From assembly GCA_902793465.1 (NCBI GenBank), contig CADBDT010000016.1, forward strand, positions 39,533 to 103,532: a stretch of DNA of 64,000 bases. The letters are read 5' to 3'. Shown here piece by piece: positions 55,965-64,000 of the stretch. This stretch comes from an uncultured Coriobacteriaceae bacterium. GTDB taxonomy: Bacteria; Actinomycetota; Coriobacteriia; Coriobacteriales; Atopobiaceae. Made by a program: the position numbers and the translations under genes. The notes below the pieces were generated by a model. That model did no database searches, had not been told where the DNA came from, and saw only the letters and a list, made by a program, of their open reading frames with translations. Numbering within the stretch: position 1 is the first letter of the stretch; every line of letters starts with the position of its first letter.

Positions 55965-58160
55965 CTACTCTTCGTCGTCTAGCTGCTGGCGGCGTACGAG
56001 GTCGGCAAACGAGCCGTTTTTGGCCATAAGCTCCTTGTATGTGCCCTCCTCGGCAATCTTTCCGCCCTCCACAAGCAGGATGCGGTCGCAGTCGCGCACG
56101 GTGGAAAGGCGGTGGGCAATAACGAGGCGCGTGCACTTAAGGCCGGCAAGGGCATCCGTAACATGCTGCTGCGCAATGTTGTCCAGCGCGCTGGTGGCTT
56201 CGTCAAACATCAAAATTTTACGATTGCCACAAATGGCACGCGCTATCAGAATACGCTGCTTTTGTCCGCCAGAAACACCGCCCGCGCCCTCCATTATGAG
56301 GGTCTGCATGCCCATGGGCATGGCGCGAATGTCGTCGGCAACATCGGCAAGCTCGGCTGCAGCCCAGCAGTCTTCGAGGGTCGCGGCCGGGTTGGCAATG
56401 GCGATGTTCGACGCAATGGTGCCCAAAAAGAGGTCCCCGTCCTGCATTACGGTGCCAATGGAGCGACGCATGCTTCTAAGATCCAGCTTGGCGAGGTCTT
56501 TTCCGCTGTAGAATATCGAGCCTCGCTCGGGCTGCTCAAAACCAAGCAGGAGCCTTAGAATGGTGGACTTTCCGCAGCCCGACGCGCCAACAATGCCCAC
56601 GTATTCGCCCGAACGAATGCTAAACGAGAGGTCAGTAAATACGTAGGGAGACGATTCGTCGTACCTAAACGCCACATGCGACACCTCCATGCTGCCATTA
56701 ACAAGGCTAATGTGCTCCTTGTTTGTGCCAAGCTCGGGCACCGCCTCCAGTATTGGACGCACGAGCTCGAGCGTGGGTCTAATGGTGGCGACCAGAGACG
56801 CAATGCTAGACAAGCCCATCATGGAGCCAAGAATTTGTCCAAACGCAACGTTAAACGACATAAAGTCGGCCACGGTAATCGAACTTACGGTGGCTATGTA
56901 GTAGATTGCCGCCGTGCCCAACAAACCCACGGCCGTTACGATGGAGGGCGCCGACAAGAGCAGCGGGGGACGGTTGTACTCGAGCTGGGAGTAGGTGGCC
57001 TCCTCGTTTGCCCATCGAGCAAAGGCGCGGTCCTGGGCCCCAGCCATCCTAAGCTTGTTAACGGCCTTAAGCAGTGCGGTAACCAAGCCCGATACCTGCG
57101 CGTTTTGCTCCAGGGCCTTTCGCTGATAACTGGCGATGGACACTTCGTAGCCAATAATGAGCACAAAGTCCACCAGTACCACCAAAAGCGAGGGGACTAC
57201 GAGCGGCGGGGCGTATGCAAATATCTGCACCAAATACGCCAGCGAGAGCACCGACGAAAGACCCGTGCCCACAAAGAGGCTCATGGTTTGCTCGCACATG
57301 GCCGATACGCTTTGTACGCGATTGGCCAGGTTTCCTGCCGCGCGCTTTTTAAAGAAGTCGGTGGGTAGCGAAAACACGCGTGCCATGGTTGCGGCCTCAA
57401 CCGTAATGCGTACCTTGGCAGAAAGGCGCGCCAGCACGATGTCTCGCGCAATGCCCACGAGCATGCGCGATAGCATGACGCCAATAAGAAGCATGCAAAC
57501 GGGAGCAATAAGCTCCTCGTCGTGCGAGGGAATTACCGTGCCAAACAGGATTTGGTTTGCTGCGGCGGGGAGCATGCCCACAAGCGTTGCCGCAACGAGT
57601 GCAACAACAATAAGCATGTAGTCGTGCATGTCTACGCATTGCAGCATAAACATAAAGAGGTCCCGCATACCCATGGACTCGGCAGGCAACGGCCTGTAGA
57701 AGCATATGGCGCTAGAGTTCATGGAGGCGGCAATCTTGCGCGTTACTTTTTTGTGCCGGCCTGTTGCGGGGTCCACCATATCGTAGCCGCCAAGGCGCCT
57801 GGGAAGCAGGGGCACAGCCTCGCCCGACTTCAAGAATCCCAGCATTGTTCCCATTACCCTGCGGCGCCATCCCTTAAAGAGCTTTACCTCGCGCCACATA
57901 ACACCAACGGGACCGCAAAGCGCGTCTATGCGCTCGGTCACGCTTTCGCCTGGCTTGGCTGCCGCGGTCTCGGAAATCTCGATGTGGTAATGGGCAAGAC
58001 AAGTACGCACGGCATCATCGAGGGCGTTGGTGTCGTTGGCCCTGGAATAGGAGAACTGCGGTTTGCGCGTTACGCTGTTTGCAAGGTTTGCATAGGCTCT
58101 GTTGAGCGTCTTCTTGTCGAGCCGTGCGCGTTTTTCTGTTTGCGTCTCAAACATTGCCAT
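55965..58160 (-). CDS. NHLM-type bacteriocin export ABC transporter, permease/ATP-binding subunit
   Basis: 731 residues. A non-membrane N-terminal part (about 1-190) precedes an ABC transporter membrane domain (about 195-470, six hydrophobic segments) and an ATPase domain: GASGCGKST near residue 521, signature VSGGQKQR, Walker B ILMFDEATSALD and AHRLST. The layout fits the NHLP/NHLM leader-peptide exporter permease-ATPase (TIGR03797-like). The preceding gene's coding frame ends at 58162, so the two nearly abut and are translated together. ATG at 58160 follows GAGGAGC. Confidence 0.9.
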   Translation of the reverse strand: MAMFETQTEKRARLDKKTLNRAYANLANSVTRKPQFSYSRANDTNALDDAVRTCLAHYHIEISETAAAKPGESVTERIDALCGPVGVMWREVKLFKGWRRRVMGTMLGFLKSGEAVPLLPRRLGGYDMVDPATGRHKKVTRKIAASMNSSAICFYRPLPAESMGMRDLFMFMLQCVDMHDYMLIVVALVAATLVGMLPAAANQILFGTVIPSHDEELIAPVCMLLIGVMLSRMLVGIARDIVLARLSAKVRITVEAATMARVFSLPTDFFKKRAAGNLANRVQSVSAMCEQTMSLFVGTGLSSVLSLAYLVQIFAYAPPLVVPSLLVVLVDFVLIIGYEVSIASYQRKALEQNAQVSGLVTALLKAVNKLRMAGAQDRAFARWANEEATYSQLEYNRPPLLLSAPSIVTAVGLLGTAAIYYIATVSSITVADFMSFNVAFGQILGSMMGLSSIASLVATIRPTLELVRPILEAVPELGTNKEHISLVNGSMEVSHVAFRYDESSPYVFTDLSFSIRSGEYVGIVGASGCGKSTILRLLLGFEQPERGSIFYSGKDLAKLDLRSMRRSIGTVMQDGDLFLGTIASNIAIANPAATLEDCWAAAELADVADDIRAMPMGMQTLIMEGAGGVSGGQKQRILIARAICGNRKILMFDEATSALDNIAQQHVTDALAGLKCTRLVIAHRLSTVRDCDRILLVEGGKIAEEGTYKELMAKNGSFADLVRRQQLDDEE

Positions 58161-58161
58161 G

Positions 58162-60324
58162 CTAGGTGCTCCTCACGAGTTTGGCATATGCGCCGTCAAG
58201 CGCAAGCAGCTCTTCGTGGGTTCCGCGCTCTGCCACCTTGCCGCCGTCGAGCACCACGATCTCGTCGCAGTCGCGAATGGTGGAGAGCCTGTGCGCTACC
58301 ACAATGCAGGTAATGCCCCGCTTGCGGATGGCGTTGATTACCGCCTCCTCGGTTCGGGCGTCCAGCGCGCTGGTTGCCTCGTCCAGCACAAGCACGCTGG
58401 GGTCGCTGGCAAGGGCTCGCGCTATTTCCATGCGCTGCAGCTGGCCGCCGCTAAAGTTGCGTCCGCCCGGCAAGACGGAGGACTCGTATCCACCCTCGCG
58501 CTCCGTAATCTCGTTGTGGATGGACGCGTCGCGACACGCGAGTATAATCTCAAAGTCCTCTATGGAGTTGTCCCACAGGCGCAAGTTGTTGGCCACTGTG
58601 TCGTCAAACACGGCTATGTCTTGGTCCACGACGGCCACAGAACCGCAAAACACGCGCTGCGGAACCTCGCCTCGCTCCATGTTGTCAAACTTTACCTGCC
58701 CGCTCCACGGCTCGTATAGGCCGGTTATGAGCTTGCCCAAGGTAGACTTACCGGATCCCGACGCGCCAACAAGGGCAATCCAGTTGCCTGGCTCCAGGTG
58801 CATGTTAAAGTTCTCTATGAGCGGGGGATCGAGCGGAGAATACCCAAAGGTTACGTCTACCATATCCACGCTACCAGCGAGTTTTTCGCGCTCACGGCCG
58901 TTTACCATAATGGACGTGGCACCGTTGGGGTCGTTGTAGGGGTCGGCCTCGTTGTTCATTACGTCCTCGATGCGCTCCATTTGGGTCTGCATTTCCTGCA
59001 CGGTTTGGCCAAGCCCAATAATCTGCGTTACAGGAGTGGTAAAGGACATAAGAAAGCCCTGGAAGGCCAGGAGCATGCCCTGCGTGAATCCCTGCGTAAT
59101 AATGAGCCATGTTCCAAGAATAAGAACCAAAATGTTGGCAAGCTCCACGAGGGCTTGAGGAATGCTTCCAAGATATGCGTTGAGCTCCAAGGTGTCTGCC
59201 ACCGACTCGTTTGCGATTGCCTGGTACCCCGCCCAGCGCTGGAAGTAGCCGTTTTCTGCCCCCGATGCCTTTATGGTCTCGATGGCATCGATGCCGGCGA
59301 TTGCCGTTGCGTATTGCTTTCCCTCCGTGTTGGTTTGTCTGCGCATAAGGTTTATACGCTTTTTGGATATGTAGCGGGCCAGGAAAGCGTTGGCAATTAC
59401 GGCGCTAATGCCCACCATCGTAAGGACCACGCTGTATTGGAGCATAACCACCAGGTAAAGAATGAGCATTGCGCTGTTTATGAGCAGCGGGGCAAGCTGG
59501 CCAATAAGCGCAAAGGCAACGGACTCGTTGGCTTGTTGGCGCTGCTGCAAATCGCCAATTAGGTGTTGCTCGTAAAACTTGGCGGGAAGGTGCAGCAGGT
59601 GCCGCATAAAGCGCGAGCTAGATACCACCGCAATCTTTCCCTGAATTCGTGTGAGGTATACCGCCGAAAGAGCCGACACAATGCCGGTGGATACGGCAAG
59701 GATCACAAGGAGCAGCACAAAGGATCGTGTCCACGGGTCGTTGTTGGAGGGAAGCACGTGGTCCAAAAAGACGCGGGACAGCGAGTTATCTATTATGTTT
59801 ATAACGGCCGTGATAGCAGACGTCGTGGCAATAAACGCCAGGGGGACGCCCATGCCCTTTACCAGGTTCCTGGCAAAGCGCAGCGTAGAGGGCGGGTTGC
59901 CGCCTGGCTCAAATGCGTCGGTCTTGGAAAACACGAGCACGACGCCTGTAAACGCCTTGCTAAACTCGTCTAGCGGTATGCGAACTTCTCCGCGTGCGGG
60001 ATCGTTGAGGTAGGCGTACTTTCCACGTATGCCCCTAAACACCACAAAGTGGTTGAACTCCCAAAACAAGATGCTGGGCACTTGGAGATTTGTGAGGCCC
60101 TTGAGCGATATGGCAAAGGCCTTTGCCTCCATGCCGTAGTTTCGAGCGGCCTTTAGGATGTTTTTTGCTCGGCTGCCGTCGCGCGAGACTCCGCAGTCCA
60201 CGCGCAGCTGCTCGAGCGGCACCCACCTGCCGTAGTATGCCAGAATCATGCCCAGGCATGCGGCGCCGCACTCCAGCGCCTCAAGCTGCATAATTTGGGG
60301 GACTTTTACAATCTTGCGCGCCAC
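58162..60324 (-). CDS. NHLM-type bacteriocin export ABC transporter with C39 peptidase domain
   Basis: 720 residues. The N-terminal C39 peptidase domain has QLEALECGAACLGMILAYYG (Cys19), NHFVVFRG (His near 91) and LNDPARG (Asp near 107), so it should cut peptides after a double-glycine-type leader. A membrane domain (about 155-440) and an ATPase follow: GASGSGKST near 518, NFSGGQLQR, VLVLDEATSALD, AHRLST. TIGR03796-like. The start is a GTG at 60324 with AGGGGTAGG upstream, 5 bases after the HlyD-like gene. Its substrate peptide is not seen in this window. Confidence 0.93.
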   Translation of the reverse strand: MARKIVKVPQIMQLEALECGAACLGMILAYYGRWVPLEQLRVDCGVSRDGSRAKNILKAARNYGMEAKAFAISLKGLTNLQVPSILFWEFNHFVVFRGIRGKYAYLNDPARGEVRIPLDEFSKAFTGVVLVFSKTDAFEPGGNPPSTLRFARNLVKGMGVPLAFIATTSAITAVINIIDNSLSRVFLDHVLPSNNDPWTRSFVLLLVILAVSTGIVSALSAVYLTRIQGKIAVVSSSRFMRHLLHLPAKFYEQHLIGDLQQRQQANESVAFALIGQLAPLLINSAMLILYLVVMLQYSVVLTMVGISAVIANAFLARYISKKRINLMRRQTNTEGKQYATAIAGIDAIETIKASGAENGYFQRWAGYQAIANESVADTLELNAYLGSIPQALVELANILVLILGTWLIITQGFTQGMLLAFQGFLMSFTTPVTQIIGLGQTVQEMQTQMERIEDVMNNEADPYNDPNGATSIMVNGREREKLAGSVDMVDVTFGYSPLDPPLIENFNMHLEPGNWIALVGASGSGKSTLGKLITGLYEPWSGQVKFDNMERGEVPQRVFCGSVAVVDQDIAVFDDTVANNLRLWDNSIEDFEIILACRDASIHNEITEREGGYESSVLPGGRNFSGGQLQRMEIARALASDPSVLVLDEATSALDARTEEAVINAIRKRGITCIVVAHRLSTIRDCDEIVVLDGGKVAERGTHEELLALDGAYAKLVRST

Positions 60325-60328
60325 GAGC

Positions 60329-60838
60329 CTACCCCTCTTCGCCTGTTATAAGTTCGACGGGCGATATACGCTCGGTGGTTATAACCGTATTGAGCGGCAC
60401 TTGTCTTGCAAGATCGTCTTTGTCTTCGAGCTTGAGGTCAACAAGAAAGGCCCAGTCGCCCTGCATGGCGGCAGAAACAAGGTAGTCGTTTCCAAGGAGG
60501 TCCTTTACCTCATTGCGCGAAAGTGGCACGCTAGAGATGTTGGAAACCGTGGCGGAGTGGTCGTCTACTTGCGCCGGATTGCCCACGGCCACCTTTTTAG
60601 AGCTGCCGGTGGGAACCAGGCATATGATTCCATCGTCCGTGTGCACTGCCTTAACAGAAACGGTGGTGCTCACGGCGCCAAAAAAACCCCAGGAAATAAT
60701 ACCTATGAGAAGAGCGACGATTGCTGCCAGCACAATCCATACCCGCGGTGTAACAACTTTAAGCGCCTTGTCCAAATCCCCCGAGTCGTTGAGCTGGTCA
60801 ACGGCTTCGGAACGAAAAAGTGGTTGATTGTCTGCCAT
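60329..60838 (-). CDS. Short HlyD-like NHLM secretion protein
   Basis: 169 residues. The N-terminus LFRSEAVDQLNDSGDLDKALKVV followed by one membrane helix (about 33-54) and the WGFFGAVSTTVSVK strand is the start of NHLM-system HlyD family proteins (TIGR03794-like). Typical members are roughly twice as long; this one lacks the coiled-coil arm and has only a compact beta domain after the helix. No frameshift or broken remainder is visible next to it, so it looks naturally short. ATG at 60838. First gene of the exporter operon. Confidence 0.8.
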   Translation of the reverse strand: MADNQPLFRSEAVDQLNDSGDLDKALKVVTPRVWIVLAAIVALLIGIISWGFFGAVSTTVSVKAVHTDDGIICLVPTGSSKKVAVGNPAQVDDHSATVSNISSVPLSRNEVKDLLGNDYLVSAAMQGDWAFLVDLKLEDKDDLARQVPLNTVITTERISPVELITGEEG

Positions 60839-60866
60839 GTGTTTCCCCTACGTCTAGACTACGCAT

Positions 60867-60875
60867 ATTCTAGCA
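60867..60875 (-). promoter_or_regulatory. Extended -10 promoter candidate of the exporter operon
   Basis: On the minus strand TGCTAGAAT is an extended -10 element about 30 bases upstream of the HlyD-like start; no good -35 box is present at 17 bases, which fits an extended -10 promoter. Confidence 0.45.
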
Positions 60876-60896
60876 GAGCGTAACGGCGGTACATTG

Positions 60897-61112
60897 CGCG
60901 TCCGGGAGGGCGCCCCCGGGTTATCCGAGCTGTCCGCCCCGGCCCCCGGGCTCTCCCGCACGCTCAGCGCTCGCGTTGCTCGCTCACTCGCTTCGCTCGT
61001 GATTCGCGTCCGGGAGGGCGCCCGCCGGGTTTTCCGAGCTGTTCGCCCCGGCCCCCGGACTCTCCCGCATGCTCAGCGCTCGCGTTGCTCGCTCACTCGC
61101 TTCGCTCGTGAT
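60897..61112. repeat. 108-bp tandem direct repeat, two copies
   Basis: CGCGTCCGGGAGGGCGCCC begins at 60897 and 61005, and the copies match closely to CTCGCTTCGCTCGTGATTCGC. Each holds GCCCCGGCCCCCGG and GCTCGCGTTGCTCGCTCACT. No believable gene; open frames here mirror the repeat. Confidence 0.88.
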
Positions 61113-61142
61113 TCGCTTGCGGGAGAGTCCGGGGGCCGGGGC
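61045..61142. repeat. 25-bp perfect inverted repeat spanning the second tandem copy
   Basis: GCCCCGGCCCCCGGACTCTC... (61045-61069) and its complement (61118-61142) enclose 48 bases of GCTCGCGTTGCTCGC-type sequence. Between convergent-reading space of the exporter operon start and the DUF2339-like gene end. Confidence 0.85.
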
Positions 61143-61234
61143 TGCCCGTTGTGGCTGGCGGGCGCTCCCGTGGGCCGCCAGCTGGCTGGGGAATGCTCGC
61201 TCGCGTTGCTCGCATCGCGAGGGGATGCGGGTGG

Positions 61235-63646
61235 CTATTGTTTGGGACCTTGTCGCATGCGACGCACTGCAAAGGTGTAGATGGCGCTAATTGCAAAGCA
61301 TATTATGCCGCCGCAAATAAACGCGATCGCGCGTCCCACCGAGTCGGCGCTGCGAATGTCTACGATGGCAATTTTGAATACGCAGAGCAGGGTGGTAACC
61401 AGGCCATACAGGCGAAGCGCGTCGAGTCTTCGCGCGAATCCAAGCCCAATGCATGCAAGAGCCGAAAGCATGGCGCATACCGTTACCAGCGCATCCATGC
61501 CGGAAGGAAGGATTCCGAGCGCGCACGACGTGGTGCAAACGGTAAGGAGTATGCCATAGATTACCTGTTGCCACGCGGGGCTTGCGTTGCCGCGCGTGGC
61601 AATTTGGGCAAGCCTAAAGACCACAATGCAAACGGCAACGAGCGATGCTCCCACGGCGGCGACCGCCGCAGCTGGCACTTGGTCTGCATAGTATGCGGGG
61701 CCTCTGCTTACTACAAAAAGGCACGAGGCGGCAACCACTATAAACTCGTTGATTCGAAGGAGCGTGTCTATGGATGGCGAGAGCTCGAGCCTGCGTTGCG
61801 GGTCTGCGAGGGCAAGGGCGGCTACCAGCAGCAGTGCGGTTGCGCAGGTTGCAAGCAGCTCTAGTGGGTTCGAGAGCACGCTTGCATCCCACGCCGGGCC
61901 AAGCGACAGCTCGGTGGCCACGACGCACGAAACAAGCAGCGTGCCACGCATGGTCCGTTGCCTTTCCTCGCCGAGCGATTTGTGCCACGCAAACGCAAGG
62001 GCGTTGAGCATCAGGACGTATGCCGGGCCAACGGGTGCGTTTGCCCAGGTATTGAGGGCAACGTATCCTCCGGCGATCATGAGAAGAGCGTCTATAGCAA
62101 CAAATATTGCCGCGTGGAGGCGGTATTGCTCGTCGCGTAAGACGGTTCCCGTAAGCCAGAGCGCCACGGCAACAAGCACGACCAGCGGGAGCGTGTTTTG
62201 GTCAAACGAAAGAGCGAAGCGCGAGGCAAGCAGCACCGTGCATGCGGCTGCGCACAAATAGACCGATGCGCTGGACAGGCGCTTGTCTAGGTGCTGCGTG
62301 GCCTCAAGGACTATGGTTACGGCCCAGTGAAGCGCTATGACGCCGCACGCTGCAAGGGCGGCCTGCGAGGCGGTTATGCTGGCAAGAGGCCCATCGCGGA
62401 GCGCGGTTAAGGCAACGCAAACGTTTATGCCAACGCTTGCGAGCCATAGGACTTCGGCGGCAATATGGGGAAGCACAGCCGTGGCCTTGCGATCGTTGGC
62501 CTGGATGGAGTGGGACGCAAAGATGCTGGTCAGATGGGCGAGCACCGTTACCACCACAAGCTGCGCGGCCATTGCCGCAACGTACGTTTCCCAGCCAAAG
62601 AGCGGACGGCGGAGCGCGTACGAGGAGGTAACAATCTGGCTTACCAGCAGCGACGTGGCAATGGGAACAAACGCGCCGACGGTTCGCCATCGCTCCGAAG
62701 ACCTAATGCAGCCGGCCACCACAATAACGCACGCCATAAGCTGGTATCCAACCACCAGAGGCGTCTGGCCGCGATCGACTCCGTGCTGGTAGGCAAAGCA
62801 TACAGATATGGCCATGCCAATCTGCGCTATAACGGCGAGGGCAACGGACTTTTGTTGCATAGACAAAAACGTTGTGGCCGCCAGCCACACGAGCATGAGC
62901 GCGGCGGCAGGTGCGTCGGAAAGATATCCGAAGTAGAGGTAGGTAACGAGCAGCGATACAAACACGGAGCCGAGGCCGCATCCCAGGAGGGCTTGCGAGA
63001 ATGGCGACTTTTTGTGGACGTTGGTGGCCAGGCCTGCCGCGGTTATTGCGGCGCTGAGCACAAACATTGCCGCGCAGCGCACTTGGTCGGATAAGGTCGG
63101 GACCACCAGGATCGCAAGGAAAACAAGCCCGGCGAACACCAGGAGCGCAGCGAGGATGGCAAGGACGCGCGTGCCCAGTACGTTTTCCAGCGAGTCGCGA
63201 GGTTCGGGCGTGGGTGCTTGTTGCGGCCTTGGCTGTGGTTGGCTCTGCTGTGGCCGAGGCGGCGTTCCCTGTGGAGGCGCGACGGGACTGGTGGGTGGGG
63301 GTGCGACGGGACTGGCCAGCGGTGGCGCTGCCTGGGCTGGCGCAGGCTGTGGTGCTGGCTGGGCTGGCGCGGGCCGTGGTGCTGGCTGGGCCTGCGGGCG
63401 CGGGCGTGGTGCCGGGGCGGGTTGCGGTTGGATGCTTGCGGGAGGGGTTGGCCCGTGGGATGGTGGGGGAGCTGCCTGCGAGGCTGGCGAGGGTGCATCC
63501 GGGTTGGGCCGCGCATGCTGGCGCATGAGCTCGGTCATGTCTCGTCTGAGCGAGCGGACCGTCGTATGGATGTTTGCCACCAGCACAATTAGCACGATGA
63601 GCAGAACTGTCATGAGCATAAGCACGAACATGATTGAAAGTTCCAT
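61235..63646 (-). CDS. Large multi-pass membrane protein, DUF2339-like
   Basis: 803 residues from the ATG at 63646 (GGAGGGAG upstream). One N-terminal membrane helix (about 5-25), a short charged segment, a Pro/Ala/Gln-rich linker (about 57-160) and then roughly twenty hydrophobic segments to the C-terminus; the block ENVLGTRVLAILAALLVFAGLVFL after the linker is the typical start of DUF2339 proteins. The C-terminal end VGRAIAFICGGIICFAISAIY also fits. Function of the family is not established. The low-complexity linker is probably extended and exposed on one face of the membrane. Confidence 0.85.
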   Translation of the reverse strand: MELSIMFVLMLMTVLLIVLIVLVANIHTTVRSLRRDMTELMRQHARPNPDAPSPASQAAPPPSHGPTPPASIQPQPAPAPRPRPQAQPAPRPAPAQPAPQPAPAQAAPPLASPVAPPPTSPVAPPQGTPPRPQQSQPQPRPQQAPTPEPRDSLENVLGTRVLAILAALLVFAGLVFLAILVVPTLSDQVRCAAMFVLSAAITAAGLATNVHKKSPFSQALLGCGLGSVFVSLLVTYLYFGYLSDAPAAALMLVWLAATTFLSMQQKSVALAVIAQIGMAISVCFAYQHGVDRGQTPLVVGYQLMACVIVVAGCIRSSERWRTVGAFVPIATSLLVSQIVTSSYALRRPLFGWETYVAAMAAQLVVVTVLAHLTSIFASHSIQANDRKATAVLPHIAAEVLWLASVGINVCVALTALRDGPLASITASQAALAACGVIALHWAVTIVLEATQHLDKRLSSASVYLCAAACTVLLASRFALSFDQNTLPLVVLVAVALWLTGTVLRDEQYRLHAAIFVAIDALLMIAGGYVALNTWANAPVGPAYVLMLNALAFAWHKSLGEERQRTMRGTLLVSCVVATELSLGPAWDASVLSNPLELLATCATALLLVAALALADPQRRLELSPSIDTLLRINEFIVVAASCLFVVSRGPAYYADQVPAAAVAAVGASLVAVCIVVFRLAQIATRGNASPAWQQVIYGILLTVCTTSCALGILPSGMDALVTVCAMLSALACIGLGFARRLDALRLYGLVTTLLCVFKIAIVDIRSADSVGRAIAFICGGIICFAISAIYTFAVRRMRQGPKQ

Positions 63647-63729
63647 TGCCACTCCCTCCGTCTGGTTCGATGGTAGCACCACGCGGGACGGTGGGGACGG
63701 AGGCGTTTGCCCCGCCTAACCGCCGTCTG

Positions 63730-63896
63730 CCACCGTGCACAGTTCTGGGACGGACGGGTCCCTACCGTGCGCACTTGCGGAGGCACCCCCAGCCACCGTG
63801 CGCGGTTCTGGGACGTACGGGTCCCCACCGTGTACAGTTCCGGCCGATAACCGTACACGGTAGGGAGGGTTTGGTCCCGGAAGTGTACACGGTGCC
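63730..63896. repeat. Intergenic TACCGTGYAC-type repeat, copy 3
   Basis: CACCGTGCACAGTTCTGGGA, a second CACCGTGCGCGGTTCTGGGA, CACCGTGTACAGTTCCGGCC and CCGTACACGGTAGGGAGG: the same pieces as at 22281 and 30938. The remaining bases to 64000 are TTCG-rich GC sequence without a gene. Confidence 0.7.
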
Positions 63897-64000
63897 TATC
63901 TCTCTGGCGGAGAGCTGGGGATTCCCGCGTCGCGCTTCGCGCAACGCTCCGAGGCCTCGCTTCGCTCGGCCCGCGACCGCCCACAGGGCGCTCGCGACCT

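Noticed and set aside
56676..59562. + strand frames of 230-260 residues over the ABC exporter genes
   Set aside because: Antisense shadows; the minus strand holds complete ABC motifs in both genes.
60897..61280. Precursor peptide gene for the NHLM exporter in the gap upstream of it
   Set aside because: The frames here are generated by the 108-bp tandem repeat, are Arg/Leu/Pro-rich and lack a leader or double-glycine site.

Overview
The window is about 57-58% GC and looks like a chromosomal segment of an anaerobic actinobacterium, most likely class Coriobacteriia. This is inferred from the gene mix, not proven: a giant MBG/InlB-repeat/ChW surface protein, an NHLM-type bacteriocin exporter, a Tat lipoprotein, a TSCPD-domain protein and a DRTGG-containing family II pyrophosphatase. 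No tRNA, rRNA, CRISPR array, transposase or integrase was recognised.

Layout. (1) 1-22193 (+): one gene for a giant secreted surface protein, open at the left edge. It has a glycine-rich segment, MBG-like repeats, about 18 InlB B-type repeats and six C-terminal ChW repeats. (2) 22538-27224: argG and argH, separated by an AlbA_2/HATPase gene sitting between ~146-172 bp direct repeats. (3) 27824-35231 (+): purB, a TSCPD protein, a Tat lipoprotein, a U32-family protein, rsmJ, a phosphatase-Nudix fusion and a peptide-deformylase-like protein lacking the catalytic Glu. (4) 35401-41461 (-): a PepSY-like lipoprotein; a purine module in which the usual bifunctional PurH is replaced by a stand-alone AICAR transformylase plus an archaeal-type (PurO family) IMP cyclohydrolase, preceded by a ZTP-riboswitch candidate with a terminator; then a CoA-disulfide-reductase/rhodanese fusion and a separate rhodanese. 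(5) 41462-42498: about 1 kb of non-coding, repeat-packed DNA with a 73-bp tandem array. (6) 42499-47046 (+): nadE with an apparently dead glutaminase site, then a HAD phosphatase, an AEC transporter and an HPS-like protein with an altered active site. (7) 47155-53688 (-): a small XRE regulator, galM, and a four-gene dlt-like operon (MBOAT, SGNH/DltD-like, adenylating ligase, carrier protein). (8) 54042-55709 (+): family II pyrophosphatase. (9) 55965-60838 (-): NHLM exporter trio (short HlyD, C39-peptidase ABC, second ABC). (10) 61235-63646 (-): large DUF2339-like membrane protein.

The most striking genome-scale signal is intergenic. Eight copies of a long nested-palindrome element (about 80-115 bp) lie between genes from 23.8 to 48.8 kb. 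Their outer stems differ in sequence but keep pairing. There are several other repeat families: a TACCGTGTAC-type repeat, GGAACAGGGGACGTG-type repeats, a 38-bp perfect inverted repeat, 108-bp tandem repeats, and a shared long-hairpin loop motif.

Themes: arginine synthesis (argG, argH), purine synthesis (purB, AICAR transformylase, IMP cyclohydrolase under ZTP control), NAD synthesis, envelope decoration (dlt-like operon, giant adhesin) and peptide export (NHLM).
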